Assembly (NCBI GenBank): GCA_020437875.1
Contig: JAGQVR010000006.1
Coordinates: forward strand, 12,940 to 26,246
Source: Flavobacteriales bacterium
GTDB lineage: Bacteria > Bacteroidota > Bacteroidia > Flavobacteriales_F > PHOS-HE28
Length of the DNA stretch: 13,307 bases
Direction: 5' to 3'
The notes under the pieces were generated by a model. The model made no database searches. It was not told the origin of the DNA and saw only the letters and a program-made list of their open reading frames with translations. How positions within the stretch are numbered: the stretch's first letter is position 1; every line of letters starts with the position of its first letter. Below, piece after piece: positions 1-7,342 of this stretch. Position numbers and translations under genes: made by a program.

Positions 1-768
1 GAGCTGGTGGTGGCCCTTGCCCATGCCGATAGCGCCATCGGCCTGGACCCCTCCATTCCCGGCGGCTACAAGCTGCGCGGCGACATCAAGCAACGGCAGC
101 AGGACATGCACGGCGCCTTGATGGATTATGTGAAGGCGGAGAAGGTGGAACCGGACAACGCCCGGCTGTTCGTGAGCCGGTCGGCGGTGCACATCACCGA
201 ACAGCGGGTGAAGGAGGCCATGCGCGACATCGATCGGGCCATCGACCTGGACGACCAGGATCCCGACGCGTGGTACAACCGGGCCTGCGCCAATTACCTG
301 GGCCGGAACAACGAAGGCGCCCTGCGCGACCTGGAACGCTGTCTGGACCTGCGACCGAACAACGCAGATGCCCTCTTCCTGCGCGGCGTGGTGAAAGGTG
401 AACTCTTCAAGGAGGAGGCGGGCATCCTGGACCTGGAGGCCGCGTTGAACCTGAAGCCCGGCATAGCCGATGGCCTGATGAGCCTGGCTGTGCTGCAGTT
501 CGAAACGGGACGCTACCAGGAGGCGATCAACAACTTCACCAAGGTGATCGATGCGGAGGATGAATCCTTGAAGGATGCGCTCTACTACCGGGCCGACTGC
601 TACTACGCGCTGAAGAACAAAGAAATGGCCTGTGAGAGCTGGCGGGAGGCCGCGCGCCTGGGCGAGAGCGACTCCAAGTTCATCGTACGCAACTACTGCA
701 ACACGGACGAGGAGAAGATCCCGAAGAAGCCCGTGCGTGGGCGCCGCAAGTCGGTGATCGAGTTCTAG
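1..768 (+). CDS. TPR-repeat protein, 5' end cut by window
   Basis: The reading frame is open from the first base and ends at TAG 766-768. The GTG codons at 7 and 10 are only internal candidates, so the true start probably lies upstream. At least 255 residues are visible. They form about six tandem 34-residue tetratricopeptide repeats, seen as recurring helix pairs such as DAWYNRACANYLGRNNEGAL and DALYYRADCYYALKNKEMAC, each followed by a D/L-x-P turn. The last repeat ends in an ACESWREAARLGE block followed by RNYC, an ending common in Bacteroidota TPR proteins, and then a basic tail (KKPVRGRRKS). TPR arrays are protein-binding scaffolds; no catalytic domain is visible and the partner is unknown. 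No signal peptide can be judged because the N-terminus is missing. It lies 75 bases before gldF on the same strand, which does not establish a shared role. Confidence 0.85.
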   Translation, partial: ELVVALAHADSAIGLDPSIPGGYKLRGDIKQRQQDMHGALMDYVKAEKVEPDNARLFVSRSAVHITEQRVKEAMRDIDRAIDLDDQDPDAWYNRACANYLGRNNEGALRDLERCLDLRPNNADALFLRGVVKGELFKEEAGILDLEAALNLKPGIADGLMSLAVLQFETGRYQEAINNFTKVIDAEDESLKDALYYRADCYYALKNKEMACESWREAARLGESDSKFIVRNYCNTDEEKIPKKPVRGRRKSVIEF

Positions 769-821
769 CGCACATGGCCGGTGGACCGGGGAACGGTACC
801 GCCTCTCCTATCCGCCACCGC

Positions 822-829
822 TATCTTGG
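822..829 (+). promoter_or_regulatory. weak -7-like element before gldF
   Basis: TATCTTGG differs by one base from the Bacteroidota -7 consensus TAnnTTTG and lies 14 bases before the gldF ATG. No TTG-type -33 element is seen at the usual distance, so this is a weak call. If it is real, the leader would be very short. Confidence 0.25.
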
Positions 830-843
830 CGCCCGCTTTCGCG

Positions 844-1569
844 ATGCGTGTCCTTATCCTGAAGGAAGTACGGGGCTTCTTGGGCTCCTTGATCGGCCAG
901 GTGGTGGTGGTGGTCTTCCTGCTGCTCACCGGCCTCTTCCTGTGGGTGTTCCCGAACAACATCCTCGATACCGGCTACGCGGACCTCTCGCCCCTCTTCT
1001 TCATCGCACCGTGGGTCTTCCTCTTCCTTGTGCCAGCGGTGACCATGCGGAGCTTCAGCGAGGAACGACGCACGGGCACCATTGAACTGCTGCTGACCAA
1101 ACCGCTCACCGAGCTGCAGCTCGTGCTGGCCAAGTACATCGCGGCCGTCATCCTCATCTTCTTCGCCCTGCTGCCCACCCTGGTCTACTGGTACAGTCTG
1201 AACGAACTGGCCATGCCCAAGGGCAATCTGGATACCGGCGGGATCATCGGTTCCTACATCGGGCTGCTGCTGCTGGCCTGCTGCTTCGGTGCGATCGGCG
1301 TCTTCGCCTCCTCCATCACGGACAACCAGGTGGTGGCCTTCATGATCGCGGTCTTCCTCTGCTTCTTCCTGTACCTGGGCTTCGACCTGATCGCGAGTTT
1401 CGATGCCTTCGGGGTGCTTGAAGGACCGATCAAGTCCATCGGCATCCAGGAGCATTATGCGAGCCTGAGCCGCGGAGTCGTGGACCTGCGCGACGTGCTC
1501 TACTTCCTCGGGACCATCACGGTCTTCCTGTTGTTCACGCGCACCGCGCTCCAAAGCCGGCGTTGGTAG
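844..1569 (+). CDS. gldF: Gliding-motility ABC transporter permease GldF
   Basis: The 241-residue ABC-2 type permease has about six membrane helices, near residues 12-36, 48-68, 100-120, 135-160, 163-186 and 220-238. The family hallmark is the loop SFSEERRTGTIELLLTKPLT after helix 2. The N-terminal segment LKEVRGFLGSLIG followed by LLLTGLFLWVFP is characteristic of GldF. In Flavobacterium, GldF works with GldG and the ATPase GldA in the inner membrane and is needed for gliding, but homologues also occur in non-gliding Bacteroidota, so motility is not implied. An in-frame GTG at 781 would add 21 residues of unlikely sequence; the ATG at 844 matches the usual start just before LKKE-like residues. 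It is one base from gldG. No GldA-like ATPase is in view. Confidence 0.88.
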   Translation: MRVLILKEVRGFLGSLIGQVVVVVFLLLTGLFLWVFPNNILDTGYADLSPLFFIAPWVFLFLVPAVTMRSFSEERRTGTIELLLTKPLTELQLVLAKYIAAVILIFFALLPTLVYWYSLNELAMPKGNLDTGGIIGSYIGLLLLACCFGAIGVFASSITDNQVVAFMIAVFLCFFLYLGFDLIASFDAFGVLEGPIKSIGIQEHYASLSRGVVDLRDVLYFLGTITVFLLFTRTALQSRRW

Positions 1570-1570
1570 C

Positions 1571-3301
1571 ATGAAACGCAGCACACGGACCAACGACCTG
1601 TTCGAGCTCCTGCTGGGCCTGGCCATCGTGGGCCTTGTGCTCTTCATCGGATCCTTCGCCCGCCTGCGCGCGGACCTGACCGACGAGAAGCGCTACACGT
1701 TGACACCTTCCACCAAGCAGATGTTGGAGGAACTGCCCGACGTGGTGTACGTGAAGGTCTACCTCACCGGCGAACTGCCAGCCGATCTGCAGCGCTTCTC
1801 CCGTTCCATTCGCGAATTGCTCGACGAGATGCGCGTGGTGCAGCCAAACAAGGTGCAGTACAGCTTCATCGACCCGAGCGCCAGCACCGACGAGAAGACA
1901 CGCAAGGAGACCTACGACCAGTTGCAGAAGGAAGGGCTCCAATACAGCAGCATCCGCATGCGCGACAAGGAGTCGTTCAGCGAGCGGATCGTCTTCCCCG
2001 GTGCGCTGGTGACCTATCGCGACAAGACGGTGCCGGTGCAATTGCTGAAGACCCAGTTGCGCACGCCGGACGCGGACATCGTGAACCGCTCCATCAACAA
2101 CCTGGAGTATGAGCTGGCCAGCGCCTTCCGCCAGAGCACACAACGTGAACGCGCGAAGATCGCCTTCCTGGAAGGCCACGGCGAACTGCGCGACATGGAG
2201 GTGGCGGACATCACCAACGCGTTGAACGAACTGTACGATGTGAAGCGGGTGAAGCTGGATGAGCAGCTGGACGCGTTGAGCCACACGGTTCCGGACATGC
2301 GCTACCGGCTGAACGACTATGACGCCATCATCGTGGCGAAGCCGGATAGTGCCTTCAGTCCGCGATGCGCCTACATCCTGGACCAGTTCATCATGAACGG
2401 TGGCAAGGCGCTCTGGCTCATCGACCCGATGAACGCCAACCTGGACAGCCTGCGCCAGAACCAGTTCTCCATCGCAGTGGCGAACGAGCTCGGTCTGGAC
2501 GACCTCTTCTTCAACTACGGCGTGCGGCTGAACAAGGACCTCGTTCTGGACCGCAGCTGTGCACCTATTGAGCTGTACACCCAGCCTTACGGTAACCAGC
2601 GCAAATTGGAGCGCTTCCCCTGGTACTTCGAGCCGGTATTGATCCCGCAGAGCACCCACCCCATCGTGAGCAACATCGATCCGGTGCACCTGCGCTTCGC
2701 CAGCAGCATCGATACGGTGGGAACCGACAGTGTGAAGAAGACCATCCTGCTCACGAGTTCACCCGCTTCCCTGGCGCAACGCAACCCGGTGCGGGTGAGC
2801 CTGAACATCGTGGAAGTACCGCCGCCGTTCGACCGGCAGAGCACACCGCACATGCCCATGGCCGTGCTGGTGGAGGGTCGCTTCCGTTCCGCCTTCTCCG
2901 ACCGCCTTCCCCAGGAATTCATCAAGGACCCGAGCGTGGGTTACCGCGAGAAAGGTGCACACACGGCCCAGATCATGGTGGCCGATGGCGACGTGATCGG
3001 CAACCGTGTGGACAATACGAAGGGCATGTACTTCACACTCGGCTTCGACCGCTATGCCAACGCCAAGATCTACGGGAACCGCGAGTTCATCGTGAATGCT
3101 ATGAACTACCTGCTCGATGACCGCAGTTTGATCAGCATCCGCTCGCGCGCCATCACCCTGCGCCAGTTGGACCCGGAACGCATCGTGGTGGACCGGTCGC
3201 GCTGGCAGTTGTTCAACACCGCCCTTCCGGTGATCATCGCCGTGTTGCTCGGTCTGGCATTCCAGGCCTGGCGCCGGCGTCAAGCACTCCGCAACACATG
3301 A
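1571..3301 (+). CDS. gldG: Gliding-motility ABC transporter auxiliary protein GldG
   Basis: The 576-residue protein has an N-terminal membrane anchor (about residues 8-29), a large extracytoplasmic ABC_transp_aux-type region, and a C-terminal membrane helix (about 548-567) followed by a basic RRRQ tail. After the first helix comes DLTDEKRYTLTPSTKQML, the start of the GldG N-terminal domain. Later segments include KIAFLEGHGEL and GGKALWLIDPMNA, both typical of GldG. GldG is the periplasmic-facing partner of the GldF permease. The start ATG follows the gldF stop by one base, and its TGA overlaps the ATG of the next gene (ATGA at 3298-3301), so the three genes are almost certainly one operon. 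Length and two-anchor layout are normal for the family. The transported substrate, if any, is not known. Confidence 0.9.
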   Translation: MKRSTRTNDLFELLLGLAIVGLVLFIGSFARLRADLTDEKRYTLTPSTKQMLEELPDVVYVKVYLTGELPADLQRFSRSIRELLDEMRVVQPNKVQYSFIDPSASTDEKTRKETYDQLQKEGLQYSSIRMRDKESFSERIVFPGALVTYRDKTVPVQLLKTQLRTPDADIVNRSINNLEYELASAFRQSTQRERAKIAFLEGHGELRDMEVADITNALNELYDVKRVKLDEQLDALSHTVPDMRYRLNDYDAIIVAKPDSAFSPRCAYILDQFIMNGGKALWLIDPMNANLDSLRQNQFSIAVANELGLDDLFFNYGVRLNKDLVLDRSCAPIELYTQPYGNQRKLERFPWYFEPVLIPQSTHPIVSNIDPVHLRFASSIDTVGTDSVKKTILLTSSPASLAQRNPVRVSLNIVEVPPPFDRQSTPHMPMAVLVEGRFRSAFSDRLPQEFIKDPSVGYREKGAHTAQIMVADGDVIGNRVDNTKGMYFTLGFDRYANAKIYGNREFIVNAMNYLLDDRSLISIRSRAITLRQLDPERIVVDRSRWQLFNTALPVIIAVLLGLAFQAWRRRQALRNT

Positions 3302-4311
3302 ACCGCCGCCTCCTCCTGCTTCTTGTCGTGATCCTGCTCGGTGGTGCGGCCTGGTGGCTCATGCGCAACGATGCGCCCACCACCCTGGACCGACCGTTGA
3401 GCGACTTCGCCGTACCGGATACGGCCGGGGTCACGCGGATCTTCATGGCCGACACCAAGGGCGGCGCCAGTGTGGACCTGCGGCGTACACCCGAAGGCTG
3501 GGTGATGAACGACATCTTCCAAGTGAAGCAGCACGAGGTGGACCTGCTGTTGAAGACCTTCAAGCGGGTCGAGGTGAAGAGCCCGGTGCCGAAGTCGCTG
3601 CAGCCGAAGACCCTTCGCGTGATGGCTTCCACCGCCAAGCGCGTGGAGATCTATGAGGGCGGCGACAAGCCATCCAAGATCTGGATCGTGGGCCATGGCA
3701 CGCAGGACCACTTCGGCACCTTCATGCTACTCGAGAAGCCGGGCATCGGTCGGAGCAATGCACCCTTCATCATGGGCATGGGTGGGTTCACCGGCATCCT
3801 CACCACCCGTTTCCACACGGATCTGGACCACTTCCGCAGCTCGGACTTCTTCAAGGTGGCGGACATGCGGGATATAGCATCGGTGAAGGTGGAAACGCCG
3901 GCAGCTCCTGCCAACGGATATCTGATCGAACAGGGTGAGGACGGTCGCTTCTCACTGAAAGACCATCTCGGGCGTCCCGTACCCTTCGATACGGTGCTGG
4001 TGCATGGGGCCATCCTTCCGCTCAAACAGACGAACTTCGAGAAGATCGAGCGTTGGGCACCTGCGAAGCGCGACTCGCTGCTGAAGACCACGCCGAACCT
4101 GATCATGCGCATCACCACCCGCGATGGCACGGCCACGGACGGGCGCTTCTGGTTCAGGGCATACCAAGGCGAGGAGCCACCCTTCGGCATGCCGCGTCCG
4201 CTCTACGACCCGACTTACATGGACGCCTTGATCCAGGATACCCTGCACGTTCAGATGCAGCGCCCGGCCTTCGAGCGGCTCTTCCAGCCCATTTCGGCGT
4301 TCCGGCCGTGA
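3298..4311 (+). CDS. DUF4340-type membrane-anchored protein
   Basis: The 337-residue protein has one N-terminal membrane segment (about residues 4-21, LLLLLVVILLGGAAWWL) and a long soluble part expected in the periplasm. The body carries features I associate with DUF4340: a VTRIFMAD-type strand near residue 45, a GWVMND segment near 67, and an SSDFFKVADMRDIASVKVE segment near residue 180 that follows an RFHTDLDHFR block. DUF4340 genes often follow ABC-2 permease and GldG-like genes in diverse bacteria, and here the ATG overlaps the gldG stop by four bases. The likely role is as a third subunit of the GldF-GldG complex. This is inferred from position and topology. No catalytic motif is visible. 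The start is fixed by the overlap. Confidence 0.75.
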   Translation: MNRRLLLLLVVILLGGAAWWLMRNDAPTTLDRPLSDFAVPDTAGVTRIFMADTKGGASVDLRRTPEGWVMNDIFQVKQHEVDLLLKTFKRVEVKSPVPKSLQPKTLRVMASTAKRVEIYEGGDKPSKIWIVGHGTQDHFGTFMLLEKPGIGRSNAPFIMGMGGFTGILTTRFHTDLDHFRSSDFFKVADMRDIASVKVETPAAPANGYLIEQGEDGRFSLKDHLGRPVPFDTVLVHGAILPLKQTNFEKIERWAPAKRDSLLKTTPNLIMRITTRDGTATDGRFWFRAYQGEEPPFGMPRPLYDPTYMDALIQDTLHVQMQRPAFERLFQPISAFRP

Positions 4312-4322
4312 GCGCCTGGTCC

Positions 4323-4331
4323 TGTGGATAA
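4323..4331 (-). promoter_or_regulatory. Perfect DnaA box upstream of dnaN
   Basis: The + strand TGTGGATAA reads TTATCCACA on the - strand, an exact match to the classic high-affinity DnaA box. It lies in the gap between the DUF4340 gene and dnaN, 50 bases before the -7 element. Its position outside coding sequence and beside a second box makes a chance match less likely. Confidence 0.65.
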
Positions 4332-4342
4332 CCCGGCCTGGC

Positions 4343-4351
4343 TGTTGATAA
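4343..4351 (-). promoter_or_regulatory. Near-perfect second DnaA box upstream of dnaN
   Basis: The + strand TGTTGATAA reads TTATCAACA, one mismatch from TTATCCACA. It has the same orientation as the first box and starts exactly 20 bases from it, about two helical turns, so two DnaA molecules could sit on the same DNA face. It lies about 30 bases upstream of the dnaN -7 element. Confidence 0.5.
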
Positions 4352-4380
4352 GTGTGCCCGAGGCCGGAAATGGCCCCGGC

Positions 4381-4388
4381 TAACTTTG
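4381..4388 (+). promoter_or_regulatory. Bacteroidota -7 promoter element for dnaN
   Basis: TAACTTTG is an exact match to TAnnTTTG, the -7 element recognised by the Bacteroidota primary sigma factor. It lies 30 bases before the dnaN ATG at 4419, giving an expected leader of roughly 20-25 bases. No clear TTG-type -33 element is seen about 20 bases upstream, where the sequence is GC-rich. Confidence 0.6.
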
Positions 4389-4418
4389 GCCCACTTCAAA
4401 AAACGCCTTCATCAACCG

Positions 4419-5540
4419 ATGAAATTCATCGTATCCAGCACCGCCCTGCTCAAGCAACTGCAGCTTCTCCAAGGTGTGCTCGCCAGCAGCAATACGCTCC
4501 CGATCCTGGACAATTTCCTCTTCGAGATCGATGGAAAGCAACTGACCGTGACCGCCAGCGACCTGGAGACCACGATCACCGCCTCACTTCCCGTAGAGGC
4601 CAAGGACAAGGGTACGGTGGCCATCCCGGCGCGCCTGCTGCTGGATACCCTGAAAGCCTTCCCCGAGCAGCCCCTCACCTTCAGCATCGACGGCAAGCAC
4701 TTCGGGGTGGAGATCAACAGCGACCAGGGCAAGTACAAGATGACCGGCTTCAACGGGACCGAATTCCCGCGCAGCCCGCAGTTGGAGGACGCTGCCAAGA
4801 TGAGCCTCCCGGCCGGCACCCTGGCCACGGCCATCAACAAGACCATCTTCGCCACCGGCAACGATGACCTGCGCCCGGTGATGAGCGGTATCCTCTTCGA
4901 ATTCGCTGAAGAGGACGTGCGTTTCGTGGCCACGGATGCACACAAGCTCGTGCGGTACAAGCGCACCGATCTTCAAGCTCCGAAGGCCGCCTCCTTCATC
5001 GTGCCCAAGAAGCCGCTGAACCTGCTGAAGAACACCCTGGCAGGTACCAACGCGGAGGTGACCATCGAGTTCAACGAGAACAACGCCGCCTTCCGCTTCG
5101 ACAACACGCTGCTCGTGTGCCGCCTGATCGACGGCAAATACCCGAACTATGAGGCGGTGATCCCGAAGACCAACCCGAACAAGCTCACCATCGACCGTGC
5201 TGCCTTCCTGAGCTCGATCCGCCGGGTGTCCATCTTCGCGAACAAGACCACGCACCAGGTACGCCTGCACATCAATGGCAGCCAGCTGACCGTGAGCGCC
5301 GAGGACCTCGACTTCGCGAACGAGGCCAACGAGAAGCTCACCTGCTCTTATGAAGGCGATGAGATCACCATCGGCTTCAACTCCCGCTTCCTGATGGACA
5401 TGCTGAACAACATCAGCGCGGAACATGTGGTGCTGGAGATGAGCGCCCCGAACCGGGCGGGTATCCTGCTTCCCGGTGAACCAGGTGAAGCCGGTGAGGA
5501 CGTGCTGATGCTGGTGATGCCGGTGATGCTGAACAATTGA
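4419..5540 (+). CDS. dnaN: DNA polymerase III beta sliding clamp
   Basis: The 373-residue protein is the ring-shaped processivity clamp that holds DNA polymerase III and other enzymes on DNA. It begins MKFIVSSTALLKQLQLLQGV, the standard first strand and helix, followed by NTLPILDNFLFEI and the LTVTASDLETTI strand. The middle has NDDLRPVMSGILFEF and FVATDAHKLVRYK, strongly conserved landmarks of domain 2. The third domain has YPNYEAVIPK and RVSIFANKTTHQVRL, and the C-terminus ends in LMLVMPVMLNN, the segment lining the partner-binding cleft. The length is normal and the three domains are complete. An in-frame TTG at 4386 lies inside the promoter element, so the ATG at 4419 is the start. It has its own promoter element and DnaA boxes upstream. 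The next gene starts four bases after its stop. Confidence 0.97.
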   Translation: MKFIVSSTALLKQLQLLQGVLASSNTLPILDNFLFEIDGKQLTVTASDLETTITASLPVEAKDKGTVAIPARLLLDTLKAFPEQPLTFSIDGKHFGVEINSDQGKYKMTGFNGTEFPRSPQLEDAAKMSLPAGTLATAINKTIFATGNDDLRPVMSGILFEFAEEDVRFVATDAHKLVRYKRTDLQAPKAASFIVPKKPLNLLKNTLAGTNAEVTIEFNENNAAFRFDNTLLVCRLIDGKYPNYEAVIPKTNPNKLTIDRAAFLSSIRRVSIFANKTTHQVRLHINGSQLTVSAEDLDFANEANEKLTCSYEGDEITIGFNSRFLMDMLNNISAEHVVLEMSAPNRAGILLPGEPGEAGEDVLMLVMPVMLNN

Positions 5541-5544
5541 TGCG

Positions 5545-5973
5545 ATGAAACAGCTCCTGATCGCCACCCTCCTCTTCGTCACGTTGAGCGCCGAGAAGTG
5601 CAATACTGATCAGGCTGGTGTTACCGGCATGGCGAACGTCCTCGACACCAAGTGGGTGTTGCAGTCGCTTGGGGAGAACGCGATCAGCATGCCGGATGGC
5701 CTGCCCTCCCCATGGTTGAAGCTCATGAAGGACGGCAATACCCTGGAGGGCAACGGTGGCTGCAATCAATTGATGGGCTCCTTCGCCCTGGAGGGCGACA
5801 AGCTCTCCTTCCCCGGCGGGGTCGGCTCGACGAAGAAATATTGCGCGAACACCATGGCCACGGAGACCGCTTTCCTCAGCGCCTTGAAGCGCGTCGATGG
5901 CTTCAAGATGGACGGTGGCCTGCTGAAGTTGATGGGTGGCGGCCAGGAACTCGCCGCCATGAAAGGCGAATAG
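5545..5973 (+). CDS. META-domain (HslJ-like) secreted protein
   Basis: This 142-residue protein has an N-terminal signal sequence (about residues 1-17) followed by one META domain. Landmarks are TKWVLQSLGEN near 35-45, the conserved LEGNGGCNQLMGSF near 67-80, a second cysteine in STKKYC at 95-100, and the closing helix TETAFLSALKRVDGF. META proteins such as HslJ are small envelope or secreted proteins; their biochemical role is poorly known. Cys19 follows the signal segment, but AEKC is not a canonical lipobox, so lipidation is uncertain. It begins four bases after the dnaN stop and is probably co-transcribed with it, with no obvious functional link to replication. The downstream gene is convergent, ten bases away, with no terminator hairpin between. 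Confidence 0.82.
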   Translation: MKQLLIATLLFVTLSAEKCNTDQAGVTGMANVLDTKWVLQSLGENAISMPDGLPSPWLKLMKDGNTLEGNGGCNQLMGSFALEGDKLSFPGGVGSTKKYCANTMATETAFLSALKRVDGFKMDGGLLKLMGGGQELAAMKGE

Positions 5974-5983
5974 GCGCACCCCT

Positions 5984-6739
5984 TCATCGTTCCGCCGGTT
6001 CCTCCGGGTCGAAGCGTTGCCAGCTGTGGCTGGTTCGCCACGAGCCTGTACCTTGTTCGTCCATCTCCGCTGCATCGGTCACCTCCGCGGGCGGTCCCTC
6101 CTCCTCTTCCTCATCGGGCCAGACGATCTCACGCGGATCACGCACCACGGATGGGATCCGGCGATACGCGAAGGCCATGACCACGCCTGCGGCCGCACCC
6201 CAGAAATGGCTCTCCCAGCTGATCTTGGGGAACAGTGGCACCACACCCCATAGCATGCTTCCATAGAGGAAGACGACGAGCAGGGACAGGCCCATCAACA
6301 TCCGCTGCTTGCGCAGCACGCCGGTGGTGAACAGGAAGGCGGCAAGGCCATAGACGACACCGCTTGCACCGATGTGATAGCTGGCCCGTGCACTGAGCCA
6401 TACCCCGAGCCCGCTCACCAGCCAGGAATAGAGGAACACACGGCCTGCGAGTTGTGGGAAGAAGTACATGAGCGCCGTCCCAAGCACCACGACAGGGATC
6501 GAGTTGTTCAACACATGTTCAACATCGCCATGGATGAAAGGGGAAAAGATGATCCCAGGCAGACCATGCAAGGTGCGCGGGTAGATCCCGTACTGGAAAA
6601 GCTCGAGCTGAAGCCCCGCATCCAACAGGTACACACACCAGAGAACGAGGGCGATCACCGCCGGGATGACCGCCGCCGTACCCAGCTTGCGCTCGCCCTG
6701 GCCGGGTCTTGAGGGATCCATCACCTGCATGGAGGGCAT
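5984..6739 (-). CDS. Rhomboid-family intramembrane serine protease
   Basis: The 251-residue protein has about six membrane helices and cuts membrane proteins inside the bilayer. The catalytic serine is Ser126 in HIGASGVVYG (the GxSG motif) and the paired histidine is His178 in SWESHFWGAAAG. His75 and Asn79 in HGDVEHVLNN match the oxyanion-stabilising H-x3-N pair known from E. coli GlpG. All key residues are present, so it should be active. After the last helix, residues from about 200 form a cytoplasmic tail with a run of acidic residues (near 209-214) that is not part of the protease core. The start is uncertain: Met1, Met4 and Met7 are all possible, and no clear promoter is visible. It diverges from the cytochrome gene over 65 bases. 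The substrate is unknown. Confidence 0.9.
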   Translation of the reverse strand: MPSMQVMDPSRPGQGERKLGTAAVIPAVIALVLWCVYLLDAGLQLELFQYGIYPRTLHGLPGIIFSPFIHGDVEHVLNNSIPVVVLGTALMYFFPQLAGRVFLYSWLVSGLGVWLSARASYHIGASGVVYGLAAFLFTTGVLRKQRMLMGLSLLVVFLYGSMLWGVVPLFPKISWESHFWGAAAGVVMAFAYRRIPSVVRDPREIVWPDEEEEEGPPAEVTDAAEMDEQGTGSWRTSHSWQRFDPEEPAER

Positions 6740-6791
6740 CGATCAAAGACCGGACCCACGCGATCGGCACGGCCATTGTGTCAGGGCTGGT

Positions 6792-6799
6792 TTACTTTG
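6792..6799 (+). promoter_or_regulatory. Likely -7 element of the cytochrome gene
   Basis: TTACTTTG matches TAnnTTTG except at the second base and ends five bases before the ATG at 6805. The leader would be almost absent. No convincing -33 element is seen. It is a plausible but unproven promoter in the divergent gap. Confidence 0.35.
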
Positions 6800-6804
6800 C
6801 ACGT

Positions 6805-7245
6805 ATGATCGCCCTGAACTCACACCTCTTCCTCGTGATCGCGGCACTGGCCGGCTGCTTCATGAGCGGAGAGCGAACGCCCGCTGAAGCCGGACAGGAA
6901 TTGACGCCCCCCAGTGAACTCGCCTTGATGATGCGCCATATGGCGGCTCATGCCGATTCCGTGAAGGCCGCCTTGTCCCGCGGTGATGGTCTGCCCGCCT
7001 ATCCGAAGGAGTTCAAAGGTCTTATGCAGGCCGAACCGACCAAGGGGATGCACATCGACCCGATCACCTTCCCGACCTTCGCGAAGGACTACCAATTGAA
7101 GCTGGACGAGCTCTACAAGGTGCAACCCGCCAAACGGCAGCAGGCCTACAATGCGTTGGTACAAGGCTGTGCGAACTGCCATGGCAGCCATTGCCCCGGA
7201 CCGCTCATGCGGATCAAGAAGATGTACATGGCTACGGAAGAGTAG
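6805..7245 (+). CDS. One-heme cytochrome c-type lipoprotein
   Basis: The 146-residue protein starts with a lipoprotein signal peptide: a hydrophobic stretch at residues 8-17 and the lipobox LAGC with the lipidated Cys18. The mature part is mostly helical and carries a single heme-c site, CANCH, at residues 122-126 near the C-terminus, followed by GSHCPGPLMRIKKMY. A C-terminal CxxCH on a helical body resembles class II (cytochrome c' type) proteins, and the CPGP ending is shared with small uncharacterised Bacteroidota cytochromes. The expected role is electron transfer or gas binding at the outer face of a membrane; the partner is unknown. An in-frame ATG at 6709 would give a 178-residue form with no proper signal sequence, so ATG 6805 is preferred. 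Cys130 is an extra cysteine near the heme. Confidence 0.82.
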   Translation: MIALNSHLFLVIAALAGCFMSGERTPAEAGQELTPPSELALMMRHMAAHADSVKAALSRGDGLPAYPKEFKGLMQAEPTKGMHIDPITFPTFAKDYQLKLDELYKVQPAKRQQAYNALVQGCANCHGSHCPGPLMRIKKMYMATEE

Positions 7246-7275
7246 CCCGTTCCGTCGGCCATTCGTCCCGTTTCA

Positions 7276-7298
7276 TCGCCTTTCCGTGTAATAGGCGA
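7276..7298. repeat. Short inverted repeat between cytochrome and operon
   Basis: TCGCCT at 7276-7281 pairs perfectly with AGGCGA at 7293-7298 across an 11-base loop. It lies 31 bases after the cytochrome stop and 45 bases before the next ATG. There is no T-tract after it, so it is a weak terminator at best; it could also be an operator. The rest of the 97-base gap shows no -7 consensus. Confidence 0.25.
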
Positions 7299-7342
7299 AC
7301 CCTTCGGACCACGATCAGGTCGTCGGAACCGTCACTCAGGCA

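Noticed and set aside
1535..2689. Long open frame (384 codons) on the - strand inside gldG
   Set aside because: It lies wholly opposite gldG, has low-complexity V/H/Q/L-rich composition and no family motif; it is a by-product of the GC-rich codon use of the real gene.
4367..4380. GCCGG...CCGGC inverted repeat before the dnaN -7 element as a terminator
   Set aside because: The stem is only five pairs and lacks a T-tract, and it lies just upstream of the promoter element.
4312..4418. Full replication origin
   Set aside because: Only two DnaA boxes are seen, with no dnaA gene or long AT-rich unwinding stretch; a promoter-regulation role is a safer reading.
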